A stretch of 64,000 nucleotides of DNA from NCBI RefSeq assembly GCF_033958435.1, contig NC_134138.1, positions 190,189,298-190,253,297 of the forward strand, read 5' to 3'. The notes under the pieces are model-generated. The model had not been told where the DNA came from. It did no database searches and worked only from the letters and a program-made list of their open reading frames with translations. Origin of the DNA: Carettochelys insculpta (lineage: Eukaryota; Chordata; Testudines; Carettochelyidae). This document shows, one piece after another, positions 11,001 through 26,000 of the stretch. Position 1 is the first letter of the stretch; every line of letters starts with the position of its first letter. The translations under genes were made by a program, and so were the position numbers.

Positions 11001-14000
11001 ACTTTCTCCTAAAAAGAGAGGCAAGATCTTGTATAGAGCAAGAAGTGGAAGGACAATGAAATTAGACAAGTAGAAGGATTTAAAGAGCAAGTGAAATGCA
11101 GCAAAAAGGCAGCTAGGATTGAAGACATGATAATTACGTAAATTAGAGAAGTAGAATCTTCAGCTAGGAAGATGACAGAAGGGAAGGAGAAAATAAATCT
11201 GTACCAGAGGAAATCTACCTAGTCAAATAATATCCACTAGACAAGCTCTGCAGCTTGACTACAGGTGCAAAGGAAGCTGCTTTTGGGGGTGGTGGGAGGG
11301 TACATGTGAAATTTGTGATCGGAGAGTGGGGCAAAAGACTCAAGAGCTGAGGTAAATGAAGGATGGAGAGCATCAGCAGTCGTATCAGCAGAAGAAAGGG
11401 AGGAGAGGGCTAAGAGCAGACAAGGAGTCATCAGTGTTTATGGACTGGAAACAACAGAAACGCCAAGTGGTGGGGTGTGTTGAATGAGGGCTGATGAGCG
11501 ATGCTAAAAGAGACCAGGTGATGGCTGGAGAGGGAGAACTAAGCAACAGGTATCGGAAAGAGAGCAGTGCTTGGTAAAGACCAAGTCTCCCGAACAGCCT
11601 TTTAGGTCAATAAGAATAGGCTGAAGAGGTGAGGGCGAGCAAATGTGCAGCTAAGGAGTCAGAGGGCTCTGCAAGCTGAAAGATGAAGTAACAGAGGATG
11701 AGCACTGGCGTCTAAACAGAGGAAGAACGAGCTTGGAAGTCAAAATAAGAGGAAGGCAGATGGGAAGGAGTTGGGTGGACAGTAGATGAAGGGGGAAAGG
11801 GGAGAAGGACCCAATGCAGTAGTTTGAAAGAGTGGTAAGGGAGACGGAGGGGGCAGGAGGAGAGTTGAAAGAGCAAGAATGGATGAGAAGCCCAATAACC
11901 CCAATTATGGTCTGATCCAGAGCAGTACCTCTGTAAGAGAGAACAGCTGCCAAAGCAGAGCTGGATGAGTGGATCCAAGCCTGTGAGAGCCAGGAGCTGG
12001 AGCAGTGAAATATGCAGAGGAATACAGATGGCAACTATTTTTAGATATAAAGTAGGTATTCCAGAGACCAACAGAAAGAAAAAGCTGCAGGGGAAAGTGG
12101 GCAGAGGAGATGAGGATTGGTGGTGAGAGGGGGCAGTGGCCACACTTGGCCAAAATTTTGAAATGGCCATGCAAATGGCCAAATTGGAGGATACTAATGA
12201 GGTGCTGAAATGAATATTCAGCACCTCATTAACATGCTGCCAGCTGCGACACTTCAAAAGTGCCGCATTTCGATCACGTGTGGCACAGCTACTTGGGCCC
12301 CTTTTTGAAAGGACTCCAAAGCCTTCGAAATCCCCTTATTCCTATCAACTGATCAGTCTGTGGGGTCCATTCAAAAAGGGCCCCATGTAGCCAAGTCACG
12401 TGAGATCAAAATGCGGCCCTTTTGAAGTGCCCTGGTTGGCAGCATGCTAATGAGGCACTGAATATTCATTTCAGTGCCTCATTAGTATCCCCCAATTTGG
12501 CCATTACCATGGCCCTTTTGAAATTTTGGCCAAGTGTGGCCACAGCCAGGGAGTAGAGAGGTAGGGATGAAGGACATCTGGGGTACAAGTGAGGAGGATG
12601 ATATGGATGTGGGAGCTACATGTGTGCTGATTGAGGAGTGGGGGACAGATTGGGAGGAGAAGGGAAGAGAGGCACGTAGAGGTGGGTGAAACTGTAAAGA
12701 GACAAGGATAACCAGGTAGGAGAAAATGGAGCCAGAGAGTGTATGTGGAATATGTTATGATGCAGAAAAGGTGTGTGGCAGATGGATGATAAATTTCTCT
12801 GCCCTAATGTACTAATTGTGTACACATGGTCACCTATGAATTCCTCATAAGACTACTACAAAACTTTCATTATCCATATGCTCACCATTCATAAAGAATA
12901 CAACAATCATTTTTAGCAACTCCACATACTGAATTAAAAAGAAGTCTTTTATATAAAAAACAGCTGTTCAGTGGTTTCCCTTTAAAGTAGATCTGTCAAA
13001 ATTCTCTAACAGATGAAAGCTTCTCCCTTGATTAGAAATAGTATAGTGATCAACTGCTCAATTACTATTTAAGTGTCACCAGACCTATAGGGTTTGGTTT
13101 TCACTGGAGCCTTAGAGAGATCACTTTACCCACATCCTATTGGTCTGTATTTAGAATCAATTGCAGACCTTATATGTTGGCAGCATCTTCAGCTTCTCAC
13201 TTCAGTTATAAAATGTTCCTGTCTAGACCTATACATCACTTTTCTTCCAGAGTTTCTAAAATCAGGTTTCAGCTTATGCATTAGTCACAGAAGTTCTGTC
13301 TTTCCAAGTGTTGTTAGATACATTGGCAGTATTTTCATATTCCTTCTCTATCCAAAATTTGCTTTCTACTTACTTTTCTTTCTCCAAAATAATAGCTTCC
13401 TGACTCTAAGCAATTACAGAGCAAGTCTGGAAAAGGAAAGATATGTGCCAGATTGTTTGGATGGTGCCTCTTGTGATCCATTTCAGGCACCATCATCTGT
13501 ATTAATCTGACTCAGCATTTTCAAAGTATTGCTTCATTCTGGAGCAAATGGAAAATGTACAACAGCAAAATCCATTCAATTTCAGCAACACAATTACTAG
13601 TTATGCATGTTTATCACAGTTTATGCCGTACTGGTATAATCACTATTGAAATCAAGTTTGCCTATAATACAATATCATTTTACACTATGTTGGAATGCAC
13701 ATTGTGGTACTAACTTCACATATTAATCAGCAAATATTTAAAACCTTATCTTACAACTTTTTATAAAAAATCTATACCAACAAAGCTAAAAGATGAAAAT
13801 ATAACTAATGTATGGTAGACCAGGGGCTCAAATTAAGATATGTCAATATAAGTATTTAAGTATTACTCAAGTATTTTTAACCCAGCATACTTGCATCTAA
13901 ATTTGGAGGTTTTACTGCTTTAACTATATAAATTTCTACTCTGATATACATGTTGAACCTCTCTAATCTGGAACTCACTCATCCGGCAACATCTGTAATC

Positions 14001-17000
14001 TGGCATGATTTTAGTTAGGTGGATGACCACTTATCATGGGTGTAGCCAAGTTTCCCATGATGAAGTTTGCTTACAAGCACCAGTTAAGTATCAGAGGGGT
14101 AGCCGTGTTAGTCTGGATCTGCACAAGCAACGAGGGGTCCTGTGGCGCCTTATAGACTAACAAATGTATGAGCATAAGCTTTCGTGGGCAAAGACCCACT
14201 TTGTCAGATGCAGGTAGTGGAAATGGCTCTCAGGGTTCTGTGCTTTTATTTAGCTCTAATCTACCCCTATAGAGCCTAGTAAGCAGTGCAAGTGTTGGTA
14301 ATGCTGCTAGACAACATTGACTGCCTGTGGTCTGGCAAATTCTCTCCTCTGGCACGGGTCAGGTCCTGGGGATACCAGACGAGAGAGGTTTAACCTGTAG
14401 TAATAATGAAGGTGTGATAAGACTAAACCTAATTCTAGAGGTCTTCCTTTGGAAATTCCCATCTTATTTGGCTTCTCACTTTTTTTTTCAGCACCGTCCC
14501 ACTTGACAGAATGGACATTTCAGAAAAATAGCTTCACAGATCCACAATGAAAGGAACGAGTACTACAAAGCACACCCACCAGAATCACTGATCTTCATAT
14601 CTAGGACAAAGAAATAAACCCTACATTCTTGAAGAATAATGATTCTTGTCCAAATATATATGCAAGCTTAACAAGCAGCTTTCAGAAAACCCACAGTTGT
14701 GCATTTACCCTGAACATGAAAATACATTTTACAGGTTTCTCTAAAGCTAACAACTTCAGATGTATTAAAACGTGTATTTGCAATTGTAAAGATTTTTTTA
14801 AAATTTAAAACAAACAGAAAAATATAAAAAGCCAATATTAAGAAAAAGATGCTAAATAAAACACTCAGTACGCACAGGAAGACAAAGGAATACTGATGTA
14901 TTTTATTTAAAACTCCTAGCCTTCGTGTTTGTTCTTACATTTTGATATAGGAAAGGGCCACTGCATTACCACAAAAATGACATGATGATTTAAAATCTAA
15001 TCTGAAGGATGCTTTTTTCGGTAAAAGAATGTATGAGCCATGCTAACATCATGGCTTCATTAACTCAGCCACGCAAAACAAAATTTAGTATACTTTTCTC
15101 ATTATGCCACTAACGTAGCTTTAGCTATCCTATCTTAGTCTGGACATTCTTTACTGGAAAATGATAAAACATATTATACTAGTCAGTGGCGGTTCTCCTG
15201 ACACAGATCACGTCACTCCCTGCAAGTTTTTTTTTTTTTTTTTTTTGTTTTTTACTGGCATGACTTCTGCAAGAAATTCAAGCTCCTTGCCCTCTCTCTC
15301 AATTAAATACACAGAGAATTGCTGTGCCTGTGATGATGACCAGGGCTTACCCACCTGATGCTCTCCTTCACTGTTCCTGCTGTGGAGGCACATCCAGGCA
15401 GGTGTGAAAGCAAGCAGGCACTGCCCTCCACATCTCTCATTGGCCACAGCAGCCAACAGGCTGGGAGTCTCTAGGATGGACTGGGGGAGAAGGTCAAGGC
15501 AAAGAGGGAGACTGTAGGAGGAGCCTTGAGTGTGGAGGGGAGCTCTCCCTGGAGGCACAAACTGGGGGCTCTTGGGAGAAGTGGGCCAGGGCACAGGGGC
15601 CAGAAATGTTTTGAGGAGGAGAGCTGAGGGTTGTGTGGATCTCTAAGAGGTGTGTGGGAATGATGGACAGAGCCAGCTGAAGCTCGGGTCTGCTCTACAT
15701 GATGGGAGGCAAGGAGGGGTTCCTGTAGCTCCTCAGGAAGGTCCATTTGTATTTAATGTCAGCCCCAGGGTGCACATCGCTGCTCTTCCAGCACCACACT
15801 CCATCTGTCTATCCCCACAACCCCTCCTCCCCAGCTATGTGTCTGTTTGAATTTGCTCCTCTAATCTCTGTCCTGGGCTGAGCCACTATCTGTGGTTTCC
15901 CTCTCCTCTCCTACCCACTGTGGAGGTGTGGCAAGGCAGCTCTGGCACCAGCCCCCACAGCTCCTATTGCCTGCAGTTCCTATCCAATGGACTGGGGACA
16001 GAGCTAGTGCAGGGGTCAGGGGATGAAGAGGAAAAACAGACCTCTGGAAACGTGCTGCAGCACAGAGTAAAGTTGGAGATGGGGGAACTGCATGCAGGGA
16101 ACTGCCCCCCCCGGCAAGGGAATGTGCCCCACGCCAAAATTTCCGAGGTTCGTGGCCCACTCTTCTGAACTCTCTTCGTCTTTCTCATTGTTACTGGGGT
16201 GTTCAGATCCCTATTAGTACTGAGGGCATCTTTCACGTGACAGGCTTGGCTTCCTACACTTTATGACTGTTCTATTACTAAATCTCTGGGCTGCAGTTCC
16301 CCCCCTTTATCAGCTGTGTTAAGCACCTAATAAGCCTTTTTCTCTAGAATCCTGTCACAGTGACTAATTAAAGTCATTCAGAACTAGCTTCTTCAAAATA
16401 AAGTAGTGTTTAATTACCAAAATGAACATAGTATTAAGGAAAATAGGTTAAACACACAGTCTTACTTAAATTTAACCTCTCTATCCATAACTCAAGTAGG
16501 TCCATCCTAATCCCAGGTCTCTCTTGGGAAGCCCAACCTGCTAGCTACAGACTCTGTGTCTCTCTATTAACATGTGTTTCTTGCCTGTGTGTCAGCCCTC
16601 ACTGACACTCCCTGGCAGTCTCTGGCCATCCAATCCCTATGCTTTTCTAGACCATGGGACTGCTAACATTTTTGTGTACCATATGATCTGTCTTCTCAGC
16701 CTTTGCAAAACAGCTGTGTTATCTGAGTTGAAGCCGAACAGTCACCACTTCCCCATTGTAAACCTGGCAAATTTATGTATTAATTTGGATGCTCCTTACT
16801 TAGACCTTTCCTGCTTGGTAACTTCAACAATGCTCAAAGTAAGTACTGGATCAAAATAAAAAGATGTGCAACCATACTCATACAAAACAACAGATATTTT
16901 CCTGTTCATCACAGTATTTCATCCATTCAAAGTAACTTAAAAGATTCCTGAGGCATGGTTATGGACTGATGGTACTGCATTATGCATGTGTACAGGGCTA

Positions 17001-20000
17001 CATAATTAAATCCCACCCCATAGTCAGACCATAGATTCACAATCAAATACTTTCAGCTTTCTGTGCCTCACTGATCGTTGTGATTTTTTTTTCTTGTTTA
17101 CTCCTGATAGTAGAGAAACAAAGCTCTCAAGAGCTCTGGTAGAGAAGTTAAAAAATTCTAATTGTGGTGACATAACATAACTGTAATAAAAGGGTCATGG
17201 AAATCACATGACAGCTCTATTAGGCTCTAATGGGATAAAATATGAGCAAAATAATTCCACAGTAAATCTCACAAGATCTTGTGCCACCATTATGCAGTTA
17301 TTGACAGGCACATTACACAAAAAGATTAATGTAATACTTTCAAGCTATGCGAAGTATGACCATTTCTTTTAAAGGATTTTTATTTATTGTGTGGTGAAAT
17401 AAGTTTTACTTACCTCTGTATGGGGACCCAACTGCTGTAACGTACACATTTTTCTCATAATTTTTCAACCGGTCTTCCAGCGTATGAATCTAAACAGTCA
17501 CAAAAGGACTATTATTGAATATAAGCAATTAAAATTAAACATAACTGCAATGGCTCTCAGATAGACAACATAAACTTGTCAACCATCCATGTAAGTGGGA
17601 TGCTTTATTTAGTTGAATGGAGAAAAAACAAACAAAAGAAAATAATAAAAATGGTTCCTACACTATGCTTTTTATCGGTTACAGGGTATAAAATTGTGAA
17701 AATTTAATTTTAAGTCTAAACACTTAGCTCTACTGTGGGAAGAAAAAAAATAATAAATTAATTTAATTCTTAATTTAGCACTGTTGATTCATCAGTTAAC
17801 TCATGTGATTTAAAAAAACTGCAAACAACAAATTATTCCCAATTACCCACAATATTAATTGCACTGTTAAACAATCAGAATTGAAATGTATTAAATATTT
17901 AGGATATTTTCCTACATTTTTCAAATATATTTCAATTACAACACAGAATACAAAGTGGTCAGTGCTCACTATTATTTTTTATTACACGTTTGCACTGGAA
18001 AAATACCTATTTCTCCTGTAATTTTAAAATTCACCTCACATATGTACCGTAGTACAATCTCTCTACTATGAAAGTAAATTTTACAAATGTAGTTTTTCTT
18101 GTATAATGCGCTGAAAACCAAAACAAAGTAAAACTTTAGCATGTACAAGTCCCACTAAATCCTACTTCTTGTCCAGCCAATCACTAAGACAAACAAAAGT
18201 TTGCATTTGCAGGAAATAATGCTGTACATTTATGTATAATGTCACCTGACAGCAAGAAAAAGCACTTCTGCAGCCAGCATTGCAATCACTGCACCAAGTA
18301 TGTACCAAGTATGCTAAACATTCACATGCTCCTTTATGGTTTGGCCATCATTCCAGAGAACATGCTGGTGAGGCATGGTTAAAAAAGTATTACTTATATT
18401 TGGGTCTGAGCTCCTTTTTCTTTGTTTTGCACATATTGTTCTATATATTTCATGTTAAAGCAGTCTCAGATGACCCAACACATGTTGTTTGTTTTAAGAA
18501 CATTTCCACTGCAGATCTGACAAAATGCAGAGATGTTACCAAAGTGAGATTTCTAAGGACAGCCACAGAACTCAACCCAAGGTTTAAGAATTTGAAGAAT
18601 CTCAACATTTGAGAATAATGGGGTAGTGGGGAAAGCATGCATTTCGAAGTCTTAAAGGAGCAACACTCTTGTATGGAAACGAGAGAACCTGAAGCATCAA
18701 AGAATATTAAGCTTCTGTTGATGGCACCTGACACAGATGATAGAAATGAATATATGTCAGTCTGAACCTGCTTTAAATTGTTATCAGGAAGAACCTATTA
18801 TCATCTTAGACACAAGTCCTCTGGAATGGTGGTTGAAACATGAATCACACACAAATCTTTAGAGCATCTAGCACATAAATATGCTGCAACACTGACTACA
18901 GCGGTGCCATGTGAATGCCTATTCTCTTTTTCAGATGACACTGTAAACAATAATGATCAAGATCACCATATGTGGTGTCAGGAAGGAATTTTCCCCAAGT
19001 CAGACCAGCACTAACTTTGCTGTGTTACACTGTAGTTCCTACTACTGTTGGCCTGTGTTACATAATAGTTTAGCCTTCTGTTGATTATTATACTTTAATC
19101 TAATTTAGGGTGTTGAGTTTAGTGGGTGTGTGTGATGCTGGTCATACCTGTCATACAGAGGAGGTCAGACTGATAATCTAACCATCCCTTGTAGGTTTAA
19201 ATCCTATGACTTTAGGGACACTGTTTTTAATTAGTTAAAGACCACCCCTACCTGCTCTATGAACTCCTGCTCTTTCAACTTGGAATCATTCACAAGAGTC
19301 GTCTTCTGAGCTAACTGTATCTGAAAAGAAAAATCACATATGGGATGCATCAATCAAGTTCTGTACATACATTATACATTTTATCTTGTTAAACTTTTTT
19401 TCCTTTCATCAGTTAATATATGGAATCCTAAATACAGCACTTCTAATCACAAGACACTTAGGAGCATAATATAAACATCTAAATAGCACAAAATTAATTA
19501 AATTCAAGTCTTACCTGAAGCTCTGATATTGTTGCCTAGAACAAGAAAGACACAATTAAAACACAATGCTTTTCATTTGCATCCTTAGGTATAGAATATA
19601 AAAATAAAATATAAAATATATTTCAAAAAGAATTCATGCCAACATGGAGACAAAAATACAAAGATGTTATGAAACAGTAGAAATAGATTGCACTTCTGCG
19701 GAAAGTTGAATGTATAAATCTAAGTGAAAAACACCATTGTTGGTACAAGCAATTCATGTAATCTGCATGATCTCTAAATCAGCATAACATATGCTGTACA
19801 GGATTAAATGACGCTTATTTACAGAATATTCATGTGGCATTTAAATAATTGGATTAAATGGTCAAATCTGTGAGACCTAGAAAGAAATGTTTCTGTTGTG
19901 TCTCAATATTTTAGGGCTTTCTAGCGTGCATTAATAAAATCTGCATATCTTTCATATTACTGTAAGTAGATGCAATAGGGCTGGTTTTCAATACTGTAGT

Positions 20001-23000
20001 TCAAGGCCTTCCACTTTTTTCTATATTCAAGACACATCCTTAATGTTACGTAACATTTAATATGCCCATTATACTATCTTTGTAAATTAATTAAAAGGAA
20101 AAGAAAAAGTTAAATTGCACATTGTCTTTCAGTCAACATCACATAAAGACATTTTACTAACATCACTGATATAATTCATGTTGCTCTGGCTGACGTATAA
20201 CATACTTCTAATGTCTCCCATTGGTTCAAAGTAAAAAAAAAAATGAACATTTTTTGTAAAATGAATAGAAGAAAATTTATCCTCTTCCCCCACCAGTAAT
20301 TTGAAATGTGTCCCATTAAGTGTAATACTGCTTTTAACCGTTATATAAACAGTAACTCAACTACATTTTGGTCCCATTAATCTGTACATCCATCTTTACG
20401 TGAATAAACAATTATTTAGTACCAGCTCTGACTTGACCTATTTGAGGTAGAGAAACCTTTTCATCTATTTTTGAATTCCAATTCAAAATTTAGGTAATCA
20501 AAATGGGCTATTTTGCATCCTCTTGAACAAGTTACAAGTGCTTCCAGTGTAAAGTCAATGTTTAAAAACCAAGAAGCAGAAGGAAAAAAGCAACCAAAAG
20601 GAAAACTATCAAAACAAGAACATATTAAATACTGCATAATTTGAGCAAACACTTGTCAAAGAACTCAGAACTGCACAAGAAAGCTAAGACTGGATACAAA
20701 ATTCAAACTCAGGTCAATTAACAGCAACTACAGGGTCTCATGAAAACTGTGAAACTAATGCCTAAAGTTACAAGTATAAATATTAATGTCAGCTCACTTC
20801 TTCCTTGTGCCTGTTTTCCTCCTCTGCCAGCTTTTGTTTGTATTCCTTCTGCAATTCTTCCAGCTGTGTTTGCAGCTCATTTACTTTTGCTGTCATTTCT
20901 TCTTCACGAGCCTTCAGAATGAAAAATAAATGCATTAATCTACACACTTCATTGTTAATGACCTCTAAGGATGGAATTCTGACTGGATTATACAAATGGC
21001 ACTTAACATATAGCTCAGATTCTCGCAGGGAAGAAAATATTCAACTGGAAATACTAAGGCTCTTAACTCAAAGTCTAGGACTACTCAATTTATATTACAA
21101 TTAGGGCTATCGATTAATTGCAGTTAACTTGTGATTAACTTAAAAAATTAATTATGATTAAAATACAGATTGGGATTCACTGCACTGTTAAACAACAGAA
21201 TATCAACTGACATGTATTAATTATTCTGGATGATTATTTACATTTTGAAATATATTGATTTTAACTACCACATAGAATATGACGTGCACAGTCTTTACAT
21301 TATTTGATTACAGTAAACTCTTTCATATCCAGCAGCTGTGGGACCGGAAGGATGCCAGACAGTCAAATATTCTGGATAACAGAGAGGTATACTTAGCAAT
21401 GCATAACACTAAAGAAAAATCAAGATTACATATTAAGAAACAAACTAAATGTATTTGGAATCCTTTAACAACAAAAATAGTATTGTACACTATAAACTTA
21501 TACTGTATTTATTTGTATTTACTTTCACTATACTGTACTTCAGGAAAACATAACTAAAATTTACCTATGGTTAAAATGCTGATTATTTGAGAGTTCTGGA
21601 TAATAAGATGCCAGATAGTAAAGAGTTTACTGTACTAATATTTGCACTATCAAAATGATAATAAAAAGAGTACTTCTCAATTCACCTCATACAAGAACAC
21701 ATGTGCAATCTCTTTATTGGGAAAGTGCAACTTACAAATGTAAATTTTGTTGTTGTTGTATAACTGCTCTTTAGGCAGGGAGGAGGAAAACTTTCAAAGC
21801 AATGGTGGGTAATCTGCAGCCCCCTGAGGCTTCACCTGATGATTCACTGCAGACAGCTGACTTGCAACATTCCAACTCAGGGAGGCGGGGGAGGAGCAGG
21901 GACAGAGTGTGAATCAAGTGATTGTGGTACCCCACAAGCGCTGGAAAGAAAGGGCAGGAGTAGGAAGTGCAGGGCTCCGGTGTCGAGGTGTATGGGGGAG
22001 GAGGGCAGACAAGGAGTCCATGGAGCTGTAGGTAGAACCCCAATGGGTCGCATGCTGCTGCAGCCCCCTGAGGTGAAGGCGAGCTGCTCACGTGGCCCAT
22101 TCCCTATTTTTGGTTGCCCATTGCTGCTTTTGAGCCTAAGTCTTATCCACCCAATAACTAAAAAAAAGTTTGTTTACATTTACAGGAGCTAACGCTGCTT
22201 GCTTCTTAAGCTTTGTCTATGTTGCTAATTGAATGACAAGAGCTTCTGTTGTTCACAGATGCTTAAATCCCTCCCCTTTCCCCGCCCGCTGAAAGACCAA
22301 TGTTTTGCCATGGCAAGTGGCAGGGTATACACCTCTATTAGCAGGGGAGCTCTCCTATTGATGTGAACACCACTCATAAAGGATGGAAGTATTGTGTCGG
22401 CAAAAGCGCAAACAAACAACATTTACACTGTCCTGTCATGTCACTAAAAGCTGCGTAGTGCATAATAGAAGCCCCCTAATATCCGTGCTGACCTCTGCTG
22501 GACTCTCTCCAATTCGCCCACATCCTTTTTGTAGTAGGGAGCCCAAAACTGGATGTAATACTCCAGATGTAGCCTCACCAGTACCAAATAGAAGGAAATA
22601 ATCACCTCCCTCGATCTGCTGGCAATGCTCTTACTAATGCAGCCCAAATGCAGTTAGCCTTCTTGGCAACAAAGACAAACTGTTGACTCTTATCCAGCTT
22701 CTCATCTGTTGTAATGCCCAGGTCCTTTTCTACAGAACTGTGGCTTGCCCAGTTGTTCCCCATCCTGTAGCAGTGCTTGGGATTCTCTTAAGTGCAGGAC
22801 TCTGAACATGCCCTTGTTGAACTTTATCAGATTTCTTTTGGCCCTAATCTCCAATTTGTCTAGGTCACTCTGGACCCTATCCGATCCTCTAGCACATCTA
22901 GGTACCTCGCTTCTTAGTGTCATCTCTGAACCTGATGAGGATGCACTCCATCCCCTCATCCAGGTTATTAATGAAGATACTGAACAAAACCGAGCCTAGG

Positions 23001-26000
23001 ATCAACCCCGGCGTACTCTACAAAGTGTTATTTAAAATGCCACCTGCAAGTGAGACAGGTATTCACATGGCACTTTTATAGCTAGCATTGCAAAGTACTT
23101 GCATGTCAGATATACTAAATGATCATATGCAGACTTGACAAAATGCAAAAGAGGGTACCAATGTGAGATTTTTAAAAATCTACAGCGCTGTACCCAAAGT
23201 TCCATCCAAAAATCTGGAAGGGTGAGGTATGAGGAGCATGCTTTCAGAAGTCGTAAAAGAACAACATTCCCATGTGGAAGACACAGAACCCAAATCAAGC
23301 AAAAGGAAAATCAATCTTCTTTAGGTGGCATCACTCACATGATATAGTCTGTCCTCTGTGTAAATCTGAGTCACCAAATCTTGTGGTGTAACCTGTGAAA
23401 TGTTTTACAATTCGATGTATAAAAATGTACTCTAGTTTATGACTCCCACTACTCTTCAGCCCCAGCACACACACAGACTCCTCCTTTTCAAGGATAACTT
23501 ATTGAGACACCAAACAAAAGCCCCATTAAATCCAGAAAGGACATAACCATAATCCTTCCACTTCCAAAGCAGTAAACACAGCATAGTTGGGTGTATTGGT
23601 GCAAATACATTTCCTAAAGATTTTATACACTTTTTTCAATCTGGGCACTATACTAAATGTCAGACCAATAAAATAACAGCAGGCCAGGAGTGGAGGAGAC
23701 CTCAAGAGGTATCTCGTCCCACAATTCTTAAATGGTGGGTTGGACCCCAAAGTTGTCAAGATTTAATTGGGCACTAAGCAAATGAGCCTTATTTTTGTGT
23801 CTGAGCAACTTCATTTTGAGGTTCACAAAGACTACCAAAATGCAGAAATATTTTAGAAGCAAAACACTGCAGGGGAATATTTAGACCTAAATAAAAAAAT
23901 TAAGTCTGAAATATAAAACCCCTAGCAGCTTTCTTATAATAATGCTTTTTAAAACGGATTCCCATTAAAGATTAACATTTTTGTCTGAAAGTACAACAAC
24001 ATAAGTTTAAAAAACAGAATTATACTGAAATGTACAGAATCATCACTCTCGAGAAAGATACCTCAAGGATTTCTTCATACTTTTTTACAGTTCTTTTTAG
24101 ATCATCATCTTTGTCAGCAATTTTTCTACGCAGCTGTGTTGTCTCTGCATGGTGGCTTTCTATCAGTTCAGCTTCCACATCCTGGGCTTTACCTGTTTAT
24201 TTTTCAAAAAAAGATCGAGCAGTATTACAATTGAGTAAAACAAATAGATAAAAACCAACACCATCTTGGGCTTGTCTGCTCTACCTCCCTACTTCAAAGG
24301 GAGGATGGTAAGTAGGATGTTGGGAGTTTATTAATGAAGTGCTGCGGTGCATATGAGCACTTCCTTAGGCAAATTCCAACCCCGATGGCAACTCTGAAGT
24401 TTTAGACTTCGAATGCTGGCTCGCGTGTAGCCACGGCTATCCTGCCAGTACTTCGAAGTCCCATTACTCCTCAAAGTTTTGTTGCTCAGAAAAAGTTGCT
24501 CAGTCACAAACTCCCAACACCCTACTTACCATCCTCCCTTCAAAACAGGGAGGTAGTGTAGATACAGCCCTTATGAACAGGATAAAATACATAAAAATCA
24601 ACCCTGCCTTATGAACAAGATTAAAAAGGTAAGATTTGAAGGCACATCTGTAAAGGTGTATGAGAAAAAAAAATATTTCAAGAGGCAAAAGCCAAGAAAG
24701 TCAAACAATTAATGATATGCATGGGCTAAAAATAGCGGTGTCTCTTTTTCAGCCTGCTGAGAGCCAAACCAATATCAAGAAGCTGGAAAGTCACAACACT
24801 TAGCAGCAGATTCAATTCCACTATACTACTTAGATTTTTATACTATGCACAAAAGTATAGTAACTGATAGCTTTCTAGTTGTGCAATTAGCAACATGACT
24901 AATATCTGCTGCTTATCTGTTATCTCAAACTCTCCCCAGAGTGTCTATGTTTTGAGTGTTTTGTTTTTTTAAATATACATGTATTTAGGTTAAAGAAGGC
25001 AAAATCAAAGAAGCATTCTTTACATTTGAATCAAAAAGCTGTGAAATGTGTGATGGTCCTTAGGCAGTTCATTTCAGTCTACGTCTGGTCCTGAGAAAGT
25101 TCTGTGACATGTATGGATAAATTTTACCTTTTTTAAACAGTTTCACTATTCCAGGGAATAAAGTTGTTGATGTGCACATCATCTCAGGGTTTTAAGTGAT
25201 TTAAAAGACAGCCTGGAACATGGCCATGGAAAGCCTTGAAAGATAAGGACTGAGACCTTGAACTTGTCTTGGTATTCTGTGGGAAGTCTATGTAGATAGC
25301 AGAGGATAGGTTTGTTGTGCTTGGAGTAGCCTGTATTACTGAGCTGCCCAACAGTATATTGTACTAGTTGGAGTTTCGTAAGCACTGCAGTCTTCAAGAC
25401 CAGGTATATACAAATCTTGCAATCCAGACAAGAGGTGAGGAAGGCAAGAATAATTGAGGCCGGGTCTTTATTGATCAGGATAGAACAAGATTTTCTTAGC
25501 CAACCACAGACGGTCAAAAGTCTTCTTCCTGAATGTTTACATACAAGACCTTATCATCAGCACAGAATCCAGAAGCACTCCTAAACTGAAGACTCAGTTG
25601 AGCAATTGTGAGTGCGTACCTTCAACCAAAAACAACTGCTCCTTATATGCACACACTTCAAAATACTTTCCTCTGCCCACCAGCCTCAAAGTCTTGCTTA
25701 GGTTCAGCTTTAGGCAGTTCTACATTCATGAGCTATCTTGTCAAAACACTGGGTCATCTCAGTGGTAGTAGTATGGCCATATGTGGTGAAGGATAGGTAG
25801 AACAGTATGATGTGCTACCCAGTGCTTGCATTTGAATCCACTTTCGTAACCAGTTCAATTTGCAGTTGAAGAGGACTAGAGAGAGAATGATCCTTGCAAG
25901 ACTCCACAAGTAAACATTGTAATGATGGAAGTGGAGTTTCCTACTGCTACTCATGGGTTGTGTCCTTTTAGGGAAACACCCAACCATTTTAGCATATTAC

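Larger units (their letters stand above)
21106..23340. mobile_element. hAT relic of the same family, filled with later insertions
   Basis: The left end AGGGCTATCGATTAATTGCAG is followed by the same AT-rich region as 17785. It is interrupted at 21311-21632 (mariner-like MITE), ~21797-22136 (possible hAT MITE) and 22444-23010 (CR1). It ends with 23032-23110, minus-strand LTCKYFAMLAIKVPCEYLSH, and 23120-23330, a plus-strand transposase piece, the same inverted layout as the other copy. Confidence 0.7.

Noticed and set aside
13094..13510. Plus-strand frame of 138 codons
   Set aside because: No motif, hydrophobic random-looking composition and AT-rich intron context.
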